This document shows positions 18,832-25,032 of a stretch of DNA of 25,032 nt, piece after piece. Position 1 is the stretch's first letter; every line of letters starts with the position of its first letter. The notes below the pieces were generated by a model, which made no database searches, was not told the DNA's origin, and saw only the letters and a program-made list of their open reading frames with translations. This stretch comes from Acidobacteriota bacterium (GTDB lineage: Bacteria; Acidobacteriota; Vicinamibacteria; Vicinamibacterales; UBA2999), in the NCBI GenBank assembly GCA_947478985.1, contig CANJYC010000004.1, positions 1 through 25,032 on the forward strand. Direction: 5' to 3'. Both the position numbers and the translations under genes were made by a program.

Positions 18832-20041
18832 ATACCGGGCGGAGTGGGTCCTCCCGATTGCGGATGATCCGATTCGCGATGGATGGGTCGACGTCGACCA
18901 GGGTCGCATTGGCGGCATAGGCCAGGGCGACTCGGGCGGAGCCATCAATCTCGGACGCGTCGCCATCCTGCCGTCCCTGGTCAACGCGCACACCCACCTC
19001 GAGCTGTCGCACTTGCGCGACGCGGTTGCCCCGACCGCACGGTTCATCGACTGGGTCCGCCCGCTGATGGCGGCGCGGCGCACCTATGCCGATCCCGCGG
19101 ATCCGCGCATTCTTGCCGCGGCGCGCGCCGCGATCGTCGAGGCGAAAATGGCCGGCACCGGGCTCTTCGGCGATGTCAGCAACACGCTGGTGACGGTGCC
19201 GCTGCTGCGCGAGGCCGGCATGCCCGCGCAGGTGTTCTACGAGTTGATTGGTTTCAACGTGCCCGACGCCGCCGAGCGCGTCTGGCAGGCGCGCGACGTG
19301 ATGGCCCGTCAGCGGGTTGAAGGATCCGACGTGCGCGTGGCACTGGCGCCGCATGCGCCCTACTCCGTGTCGCCCGCGCTGTTTGCCGCGATCAGGGCCG
19401 ACATCGACGGCGACTCGGATCACATCTCCACCGTTCATCTTGCCGAGTCCGCCGAGGAGCTCGAGTTCGTGCGCCGCGGTACCGGTCCCTGGCGCGTGTT
19501 ACTCGATGAACTTGGCGCATGGGATGCGACGTGGACGGCGCCGGGCGGTTCGCCGGTCGAGTATCTCCTCGACCTCGGATTCCTCGATCGTCGCGTGCTG
19601 GCCGTGCACGGCGTGCAGTGCACGGGTGATGATTTGGCCCGCCTGCGCGCCCTGCGCATCACGATCGTCTCGTGCCCGCGCAGCAATCGCTGGGTCGGTG
19701 CCGGGTCGCCGCCGCTCGAGGCGTTCTATGCGATGGGGGTGTCGGTCGCGTTCGGCACCGACAGTCTGGCGAGCGTCGGCGACCTGAATCTGTTCGGCGA
19801 GCTCGCAGAGGCACGGCGCATCGCACCGAAGGTGCCGGCATCGCACCTGCTCGAGAGTGCGACGCTGTGCGGCGCCCAGGCGCTCGGCTTTGCCCACGAA
19901 TTCGGCACGATCGAAGCAGGGAAGCGCGCATCGCTCATCGCCGTCCGCGTGCCGGACGGCGTGACCGATGTGGAAGAATATCTGGTAAGCGGCATCGAGC
20001 CGGCCGCGATCACGTGGCTCGATGACCGTCCTCGCGCATGA
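18821..20041 (+). CDS. mqnF: Amidohydrolase, probable aminofutalosine deaminase (MqnF type)
   Basis: Metal-dependent hydrolase of the TrzN/ATZ-like amidohydrolase group. In this operon the most likely reaction is deamination of 6-amino-6-deoxyfutalosine to futalosine, as shown for distant members of the same group. With a TTG start at 18821 the 406-residue protein begins LPSRYRAEWVLPIADDPIRDG, a normal family N-terminus with the small beta domain; there is no in-frame ATG nearby, and the frame further upstream lies inside mqnC. Metal and catalytic residues are visible: His57 and His59 (NAHTHLELSH), His178 (APHAPYS), His206 and Glu209 (VHLAES), His263 (AVHG) and Asp314 (FGTDSLAS). All are intact. 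Sequence alone cannot exclude another aminated purine-like substrate; the neighbours make the assignment. Confidence 0.82.
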   Translation: MPSRYRAEWVLPIADDPIRDGWVDVDQGRIGGIGQGDSGGAINLGRVAILPSLVNAHTHLELSHLRDAVAPTARFIDWVRPLMAARRTYADPADPRILAAARAAIVEAKMAGTGLFGDVSNTLVTVPLLREAGMPAQVFYELIGFNVPDAAERVWQARDVMARQRVEGSDVRVALAPHAPYSVSPALFAAIRADIDGDSDHISTVHLAESAEELEFVRRGTGPWRVLLDELGAWDATWTAPGGSPVEYLLDLGFLDRRVLAVHGVQCTGDDLARLRALRITIVSCPRSNRWVGAGSPPLEAFYAMGVSVAFGTDSLASVGDLNLFGELAEARRIAPKVPASHLLESATLCGAQALGFAHEFGTIEAGKRASLIAVRVPDGVTDVEEYLVSGIEPAAITWLDDRPRA

Positions 20042-20889
20042 CCAGACTCACCACCTATCTGTCGTTTGTCAGGTTCAGCCACTCGGTGTTCGCGCTGCCG
20101 TTCGCGCTCACCGGCGCGCTGCTGGCGTGGCGCCATCACCCGTTCTCCTGGGCGCAGACCGCCTGGATCGTCGTCTGCATGGTGAGTGCCCGCAGCGCGG
20201 CCATGGGCTTCAATCGCCTTGTGGATGCGCGGCACGACGCGCTGAACCCGCGGACCGCGATGCGTGAGCTGCCGCGGGGGGCGATGCGGACGAGCGAAGC
20301 GGCGGCGTTCGTGCTGGTGGCCGCCGTCGTCTTCGTCTACGGCGCGTCGCGTCTCAACCCGCTGTGCCTCGCGCTCTCGCCGGTCGCCCTCATCGTGGTG
20401 TTCTGGTATTCGCTGGCGAAGCGGTTCACGGCCTACACGCAGCTCTTCCTCGGGCTGGCGATGGCCGTGGCGCCGGTGGGCGGGTGGATGGCGGCCGGAG
20501 GCGGCGCCGGCATCGAACCCTGGATGCTTGGTCTCGCCATCGGTCTCTGGGTGGGCGGCTTCGACGTGCTCTACGCGTGCCAGGACGTGGAATTCGATCG
20601 GGGATACGGACTCCGTTCGATTCCCACCCGTTTCGGCGTGCCGGCGTCCATCCGCATCTCACGCGCGATGCATGTCGGCGCGGTGCTCGCGATGACCGCG
20701 CTCTGGCGCGTGGCGGCGCTCACCACGCTCTACCTCGGTGGCGTGGCCATCGTGGCCCTGCTGCTCATCTACGAGCAGTCCCTGGTGAGTGATGACGATC
20801 TGTCGCAGGTGAAGAAGGCGTTCGACCTGAATGGCTACGTCGGCATCATCTACTTTGCATCGACCGCGCTCTCCTTGTACATGGGCTAA
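20038..20889 (+). CDS. mqnP: UbiA-family prenyltransferase of menaquinone synthesis (MqnP type)
   Basis: Integral inner-membrane enzyme that attaches the polyprenyl chain to the naphthoate intermediate. It has 283 residues and about eight to nine hydrophobic segments. The two Asp-rich substrate motifs are NRLVDARHDALNPRTA (a variant of NDxxDxxxD, with the NPRT ending typical of the MqnP-like branch) and DVLYACQDVEFDRGYGLRSIP. The family is shared with UbiA and MenA; context with mqnA, mqnC and mqnF decides for the futalosine pathway. The ATG overlaps the amidohydrolase stop by 4 bases. A UbiX/UbiD-type decarboxylase, needed after prenylation in this pathway, is not in the window. Confidence 0.88.
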   Translation: MTRLTTYLSFVRFSHSVFALPFALTGALLAWRHHPFSWAQTAWIVVCMVSARSAAMGFNRLVDARHDALNPRTAMRELPRGAMRTSEAAAFVLVAAVVFVYGASRLNPLCLALSPVALIVVFWYSLAKRFTAYTQLFLGLAMAVAPVGGWMAAGGGAGIEPWMLGLAIGLWVGGFDVLYACQDVEFDRGYGLRSIPTRFGVPASIRISRAMHVGAVLAMTALWRVAALTTLYLGGVAIVALLLIYEQSLVSDDDLSQVKKAFDLNGYVGIIYFASTALSLYMG

Positions 20890-20895
20890 CCCTTC

Positions 20896-21612
20896 GTGGC
20901 CGAACAACCCGTTCCCGACAAGTCCCCCAACCGCATCGCCGGCATGTTCGATGCGATTGCGCCGCGCTACGACCTGCTCAACCGCGTGCTCAGCGCCGGG
21001 ATCGACCAGCGCTGGCGGGCGCGCGCTATCCATTCACTCCGGTTGGCGGGCACGGACACACTGCTCGATGTCTGCACCGGTACTGCCGACGTCGCGCTGG
21101 CCGGGCGCGCGGCTGGCGCGTCGCGCGTGCTGGGCGTCGATTTTTCTGGCGCGATGCTGTCGCTGGGGCTGGCCAAGGTCAGGGCCGCCGGGCAGGACGG
21201 CCGGATTGTGCTCGTGCGCGGTGATGCCATGCAGCTGCCGGTGGCGAGCGGGTCGACCGATGCGGCCACCGTGGCGTTTGGGATCCGCAACGTCCAGCGC
21301 CCGGAAGTGGCCTGTGCCGAGATGGCGCGCGCGCTGCGGAGCGGCGGGCGCCTCGCGATTCTCGAGTTTGGCGTGCCCCGCCTGCCCGGCGTGCGGGCGC
21401 TCTATCGCTGGTACTTCACGCGCCTGCTGCCGCTCGTCGGGAAGTTCGTATCGGGTCACGGCGGCGCGTATTCCTACCTGCCCGAGTCTGTTGGGTCGTT
21501 TCCGCCGCCGGCCGAGTTCATGACAATCCTGCGACAGGCCGGATTTGACGACGTGCGGGCAGACCCATTGACCTTCGGCATCGTCTACCTCTACACAGCG
21601 CGGAAGTTATAA
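20896..21612 (+). CDS. ubiE: Demethylmenaquinone methyltransferase (UbiE/MenG)
   Basis: SAM-dependent C-methyltransferase that makes the last step of menaquinone synthesis (and of ubiquinone in organisms that have it). The GTG at 20896 gives 238 residues; the ATG at 20944 would remove the conserved lead-in SPNRIAG before MFDAIAPRYDLLNRVLS. The SAM-binding motif I is LLDVCTGTADVAL (about 56-68), with further family motifs FGIRNV and EFGVP. The family ending is present (GFDDVRADPLTFGIVYLYTARK). It lies 6 bases after the prenyltransferase and completes the coupled run that starts at fabZ-lpxA. Its stop codon TAA is embedded in a TATAAT that may serve the next gene. Confidence 0.93.
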   Translation: MAEQPVPDKSPNRIAGMFDAIAPRYDLLNRVLSAGIDQRWRARAIHSLRLAGTDTLLDVCTGTADVALAGRAAGASRVLGVDFSGAMLSLGLAKVRAAGQDGRIVLVRGDAMQLPVASGSTDAATVAFGIRNVQRPEVACAEMARALRSGGRLAILEFGVPRLPGVRALYRWYFTRLLPLVGKFVSGHGGAYSYLPESVGSFPPPAEFMTILRQAGFDDVRADPLTFGIVYLYTARKL

Positions 21613-21613
21613 T
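21608..21613 (+). promoter_or_regulatory. Candidate -10 box for the tonB-like gene, overlapping the ubiE stop
   Basis: A perfect TATAAT includes the ubiE stop codon and ends 9 bases before the TTG start at 21623. Initiation would fall within a few bases of the start codon, giving a leaderless or nearly leaderless message; no ribosome-binding site precedes the TTG. No convincing -35 element is at 16-18 bases, so chance occurrence cannot be excluded. Confidence 0.35.
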
Positions 21614-21622
21614 CGTAAATCC

Positions 21623-22552
21623 TTGATTCATTTCGACTTCGACGATCGTTACCAGGACGACCTCGTCGTTGGCGCCGCCATCCCGCGCCGCGACGGCGTG
21701 CTGCTCTCCGTCGTGGTGCACGTGCTTGTCGCCGGCGCGCTGATCTTCGGTCCAAGGCTCCCGCTCTTCCAACCCAGCCGGGAAGAGCTTGAAGCGCGGC
21801 AGCGCGAGCTGCAGCGGCAGGAACAGCCGAATCAGACATTCGCGTTCGTGCAGCCTCGCGTCGACGTCCCCGCATTGCGCACGCCCGAACGTGCCCAGCC
21901 CTCCGATCTTGATCGACGGGCGCAGGCGCCGCAGCCGGCGCCCCGTCCAGAGAACCCGCTGCCGTTCACGCGTGGCAACTCCGCTCAGCAGGTCGAAGGG
22001 GCACAGGCGGAGAAGATGCGAGGGCCGGAGACGCCGGCCGAGCCGAATGTTGTCCAGCCCCAGCCCGAGGAACAGCTCGCGCGTGTGCTGCCGCAGGCCG
22101 ACAATGGATTGCGCCGTCCGCAACCTGCGCGTCCTGCGCCTGGTGCGCTCGGTGACGCGCTCCGCAATCTCCAGCGCTACGTACAGAACGAGAAGTTCGA
22201 CAACCCACAGGGTGGGCAGAACACGCCCGGTGCGAGCATTCAGTTCGACACCAAGGGCGTTGAATTCGGCCCGTGGCTCCGCCGATTCATCGGCCGCGTG
22301 CGCCGGGCCTGGTTCATCCCGATGGCGGCGCAGACGATGGGGGGGCACGTCGTGATCCAGTTCAACATCCACCGCAACGGCGCCATCACGGACGTCGCCG
22401 TCGTGCAGCCCTCCAGCATCGACTCGTTCAATCTCGCCGCCTTCAACGCGGTTGTCGGCGCGAGCCCCGTGGATCCGCTGCCCCCGGAATATCCGTCGGA
22501 ACAAGCGTTTTTCACGGTCACGTTCTATTACAACGAGCAGCCGCCGGCCTAA
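21623..22552 (+). CDS. TonB-like energy transducer
   Basis: Inner-membrane-anchored protein of 309 residues. It has a cytoplasmic start, one membrane helix at about 26-43 (VLLSVVVHVLVAGALIF), a charged helix and then a long Pro/Gln/Ala-rich periplasmic span (about 65-190). The C-terminal domain is of TonB type (WLRRFIGRVRRAWFIP; GGHVVIQFNIHRNGAITDV; PSSIDSFNLAAFNAV; FFTVTFYYNE). Such proteins pass proton-motive energy to outer-membrane transporters. No ExbB, ExbD or TonB-dependent receptor gene is adjacent, so partners must be encoded elsewhere; a TolA-like role is an alternative. TTG at 21623 is the first start in the frame. A start at the GTG of residue 26 would open directly in the membrane helix and seems less likely. 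Confidence 0.82.
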   Translation: MIHFDFDDRYQDDLVVGAAIPRRDGVLLSVVVHVLVAGALIFGPRLPLFQPSREELEARQRELQRQEQPNQTFAFVQPRVDVPALRTPERAQPSDLDRRAQAPQPAPRPENPLPFTRGNSAQQVEGAQAEKMRGPETPAEPNVVQPQPEEQLARVLPQADNGLRRPQPARPAPGALGDALRNLQRYVQNEKFDNPQGGQNTPGASIQFDTKGVEFGPWLRRFIGRVRRAWFIPMAAQTMGGHVVIQFNIHRNGAITDVAVVQPSSIDSFNLAAFNAVVGASPVDPLPPEYPSEQAFFTVTFYYNEQPPA

Positions 22553-22582
22553 GCGCCGTCGCCGGTGTGGTGAGATCAACGC

Positions 22583-23524
22583 GTGCGTCCGACTATGGTG
22601 GCCGTCCTGGGCCAGACCGCATCAGGCAAGAGCGCCCTCGCGCTGGCGCTCGCCGAGCGATACGGCGGCGAGATCATCAATTGCGACTCGACGGCCGTGT
22701 ATCGCGGGTTCGACATCGGCACGGACAAGGTGCCGATCGAGGCGCGGCAGGGGATTCCGCACCACCTCATCGATATCGCTGACCCATCAGAGGTCTACAC
22801 CGCAGCGGATTTTGCCCGGGATGTGGCTGCCACGATGCGCGACATCCACGCACGAGGCAGATTGCCTATCCTGGTCGGGGGAACAGGCCTCTACTACCGG
22901 GCACTGACGCGCGGGCTGTTTCCAGGCCCTGCCGCCAACAGCGCACTGCGGGCGCGGCTGGATCGTATCGCCGACCGTCGTGGTGTCGAACGCCTGCATC
23001 GGTTGCTGGGTCGTGTCGACGCCACGTCGGCGGCGCGCATCATGCCGCGCGACCGGAAGCGTCTGGTCCGCGCCCTCGAGGTCTACATCACGACCCGCCG
23101 TCCGCTCAGCGACCACTTCAGTGATACCCAGTCGCTTATTCCGGATGTCGATGTGGTTGCCGTGGCGCTCCAATTGCCCCGTGAGTTGACGGCGGAGCGG
23201 GTAGCGCGGCGCGTGGAGGAGCAGTTCACGCGCGGCATCGTCGACGAGGTCCTCGGCCTGCTGGCGTCCGGCGTGCCGGAGCAGGCCCGTCCCTTCGGGG
23301 GGCTCGTGTACCGCCAGGTGATTGAGATGCTGCGCGGGGTGCGCGGCGAGGCCGAGACGCGCGCGCTGATCGTCCAGGAGAACCGCCGCTACGCGCGACG
23401 GCAGTTGATCTGGTTCCGCAAAGAGCCTAATCTAGTCTGGTTTGACGGACCGGGCGAGCGCCTGGAGACGCTGCAGCGCGTCGAGGCAGTTCTTGCCGAC
23501 CGCGGCGTACGACCGCTGCTGTGA
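22583..23524 (+). CDS. miaA: tRNA dimethylallyltransferase MiaA
   Basis: Adds the isopentenyl group to A37 of tRNAs that read codons beginning with U. The GTG at 22583 is preferred because GGTGAGA (22569-22575) is 7 bases upstream; an ATG at 22595 lacks such a site. The 313 residues include the P-loop GQTASGKS (residues 10-17; the family usually has GPTASGKT), NCDSTAVYRGFDIGTDKV (the family usually has DSMQVYRGMDIGTAKP), VGGTGLYYRAL and the C-terminal RRYARRQLIWFRKE. Two usually conserved positions differ: Pro to Gln in the P-loop, and Gln to Ala in the DSxQVY motif. The rest is normal, so function is probably kept. The miaA-hfq order that follows is widely conserved. Confidence 0.95.
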   Translation: MRPTMVAVLGQTASGKSALALALAERYGGEIINCDSTAVYRGFDIGTDKVPIEARQGIPHHLIDIADPSEVYTAADFARDVAATMRDIHARGRLPILVGGTGLYYRALTRGLFPGPAANSALRARLDRIADRRGVERLHRLLGRVDATSAARIMPRDRKRLVRALEVYITTRRPLSDHFSDTQSLIPDVDVVAVALQLPRELTAERVARRVEEQFTRGIVDEVLGLLASGVPEQARPFGGLVYRQVIEMLRGVRGEAETRALIVQENRRYARRQLIWFRKEPNLVWFDGPGERLETLQRVEAVLADRGVRPLL

Positions 23525-23556
23525 TGAGTACTCCTACAGTCCGGATAGTCCATTAG

Positions 23557-23826
23557 ATGGCCCAGGCAACTGAACCCCGAACGTCGACATCAGAATCATC
23601 CCCGAACATTCAGGATGTCTTCCTGAATCACGCGCGGCGAGAGCGGATCGAGGTCACGATTCACCTGCTCGACGGGCGGCACTTCGAGGCCCGCATCAAG
23701 AACTTCGATCGCTTTGCCGTGATCGTGGACGTGAGCGGTGCGGACCAGATGATTTTCAAGCACGCGATCGCCACGATCGCGACAGGACGATCGGTCGCCA
23801 ATTACCTCTCCACGCAGCACCCCTGA
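23557..23826 (+). CDS. hfq: RNA chaperone Hfq
   Basis: Small Sm-like protein that forms a hexameric ring and promotes sRNA-mRNA pairing. The 89 residues show an N-terminal Ser/Thr-rich extension of about 16 residues, then NIQDVFLNHARRERIEVTIHL (split here: NIQDVFLNHA, VTIHLLDGRHFEARI), the Sm1 motif with IKNFDRFAVIVDV, and Sm2 with IFKHAIATI including the key Lys68-His69 pair. Gln19 corresponds to E. coli Gln8 at the proximal RNA site. The C-terminal tail is short, about 15 residues, unlike the long tail of enteric Hfq. It lies 32 bases after miaA. The TGA stop is directly followed, in the same frame, by the TTG that opens deoB. Confidence 0.94.
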   Translation: MAQATEPRTSTSESSPNIQDVFLNHARRERIEVTIHLLDGRHFEARIKNFDRFAVIVDVSGADQMIFKHAIATIATGRSVANYLSTQHP

Positions 23827-25020
23827 TTGAGCGGTCCCTTCACGCGCGTCTTCCTGATCGTGCTCGATAGCGTCGGGATAGGCGAGCTGCCGGACGCCGC
23901 CGCTTACGGGGATGTCGGCAGTAATACCCTCGGGAACATCGCCGCGCGGGTCCCGCTGAAGATTCCCACACTCCGTTCGCTCGGGCTGGTTCAGCTTGTG
24001 CCGGCACTGTCCTCAATAAATGACTCCCGACCCCTTTTGCGTGGGGCATACGGGCGGATGGCCGAAGCGTCCCCAGGGAAGGATTCGGTCACGGGGCACT
24101 GGGAAATGATGGGCATCGTGCTGGAGCGGGCGTTTCCGACGTTTCCACAGGGGTTCGCGCCAGATCTGATCGCGGAGTTCGAGCGCCGAATTGGGCGGGG
24201 CACCATAGGCAACGTGGTGGCCTCGGGCACCGAGATCATCGACCGCCTCGGTCCGGAGCACGTTCGGACGGGCATGCCGATCATTTACACCTCGGCCGAC
24301 AGCGTATTTCAGATTGCCGCGCATGAAGAGGTCGTTCCAATCGCCGAGCAGTACCGCATCTGCGAGATAGCGTTCGAGCTGGTGGGGAAGGGGCTTGGTG
24401 TCGGCCGCGTGATCGCACGGCCGTTTGTCGGCACGCCCGGTGCGTTCCGCCGCACGGCCAACCGCCACGACTATGCGCTCGATCCGACCGGGGAGACGCT
24501 GCTTGATCGGCTCGTGGCCCGCGGTATCCCTGTCCTCTCGATCGGAAAGATTCATGACTTGTTCGCGGGCCGCAGCACCGGCCGTGCCGTGCACACCGCG
24601 AGCGACGCCGAAGGTATGGACCACGTCGATGCGGCCATGACGGACGTGCGCGAGGGGCTCGTCTTTGCCAATATCGTCGACTTTGATGTGCTGTATGGCC
24701 ATCGCAACGACGTGGGCGGCTACGCGGCGAACCTCGAACGCTTCGACGAACGGCTGGCCCGCGTACTGCCCCGGTTGCGTACGACAGATCTGCTGGTGGT
24801 CACCGCCGACCACGGCAACGATCCGAGCACGCCGGGCACCGATCATTCGCGCGAGTACGTCCCGGTGCTGCTGGCCGGCGCGCGAGTCAAGGCCGGCACG
24901 AACATCGGCTCGCGCAGTACGTTCGCCGACCTTGGGCAGACGCTCGCCGAGAACTTCGGCGTCGGACCGCTCGCGCACGGCACCAGTTTTCTGGAGGAGA
25001 TCGTTGTCGACCATCCGTGA
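23827..25020 (+). CDS. deoB: Phosphopentomutase DeoB
   Basis: Interconverts ribose/deoxyribose 1-phosphate and 5-phosphate in nucleoside salvage; a Mn-dependent member of the alkaline phosphatase superfamily. The 397 residues are full length. Metal and catalytic residues are recognisable: Asp14 (IVLDSVGIG), the phospho-accepting Thr89 in GKDSVTGHWEMMG, the NIVDFDVLYGHRND segment with its Asp and His, ADHGND, and TDHSREYVP. The only start that keeps Asp14 in place is TTG at 23827, which follows the hfq stop with no spacer and in the same frame. Translation probably depends on re-initiation after hfq. The gene downstream may also belong to nucleoside salvage, but too little of it is visible. 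Confidence 0.95.
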   Translation: MSGPFTRVFLIVLDSVGIGELPDAAAYGDVGSNTLGNIAARVPLKIPTLRSLGLVQLVPALSSINDSRPLLRGAYGRMAEASPGKDSVTGHWEMMGIVLERAFPTFPQGFAPDLIAEFERRIGRGTIGNVVASGTEIIDRLGPEHVRTGMPIIYTSADSVFQIAAHEEVVPIAEQYRICEIAFELVGKGLGVGRVIARPFVGTPGAFRRTANRHDYALDPTGETLLDRLVARGIPVLSIGKIHDLFAGRSTGRAVHTASDAEGMDHVDAAMTDVREGLVFANIVDFDVLYGHRNDVGGYAANLERFDERLARVLPRLRTTDLLVVTADHGNDPSTPGTDHSREYVPVLLAGARVKAGTNIGSRSTFADLGQTLAENFGVGPLAHGTSFLEEIVVDHP

Positions 25021-25032
25021 GGCCCTCGAACA
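25004..25032 (+). CDS. Probable 5' end of the next gene (truncated by window edge)
   Basis: A TTG at 25004 opens a frame reading MSTIREALE up to the window edge, overlapping the end of deoB. A strong Shine-Dalgarno, GGAGGAG (24993-24999), sits at good spacing inside deoB, the best ribosome-binding site in the window. Nine codons are not enough to name a product. The call rests on the ribosome-binding site and the run of coupled genes. Confidence 0.5.

Overview
The window is high-GC bacterial chromosome, densely packed and almost entirely plus-strand, with housekeeping and cell-envelope genes and no visible mobile DNA. It encodes lipoprotein sorting (LolC/LolD), outer-membrane protein assembly (BamA, Skp), lipid A synthesis (LpxA, LpxI) and futalosine-pathway menaquinone synthesis. 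That combination indicates a diderm, LPS-making bacterium that respires with menaquinone. Together with the DUF5916 outer-membrane protein and the high GC, this suggests Acidobacteriota, perhaps Vicinamibacteria. The taxonomic call is inference; no rRNA gene is present to confirm it.

Layout. 1-858: 3' part of lysS. 899-2796: lolC/E-like permease and lolD. 2841-5090: secreted DUF5916 protein with a CBM9-like domain. 5242-6129: the only minus-strand gene, a beta-hydroxyacid dehydrogenase. 6308-8743: clpC, behind a good sigma70-type promoter. 8831-12866: bamA, a small putative lipoprotein and skp. 12935-21612: nine genes that overlap or nearly abut (fabZ-lpxA fusion, lpxI, Gfo/Idh oxidoreductase, an MqnE-like protein lacking the radical-SAM cysteines, mqnA, mqnC, an MqnF-type deaminase, an MqnP-type prenyltransferase, ubiE/menG). 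21623-25020: tonB-like gene, miaA, hfq, deoB. 25004 onward: probable start of a further gene.

How the genes work together. The first half supplies outer-membrane biogenesis: Lol releases lipoproteins, BamA/Skp insert barrels, and LpxA/LpxI make lipid A precursors. The second half takes chorismate (MqnA) through the aminofutalosine branch (MqnF, MqnC) to prenylation and C-methylation (MqnP, UbiE). The enzymes missing from the window are a catalytically competent MqnE, MqnD, LpxB, LpxC and LpxD. The most interesting object is the intact, translationally coupled MqnE homologue at 15944-16843. It keeps the C-terminal MqnE signature but has lost the whole CxxxCxxC region and about 70 residues. The second is the in-frame FabZ-LpxA fusion.

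No tRNA, rRNA, CRISPR array, insertion sequence or prophage gene was seen. No stretch longer than 300 bases lacks a gene; the longest gaps are 5091-5241 (a GC-rich hairpin) and 6130-6307 (divergent promoters).
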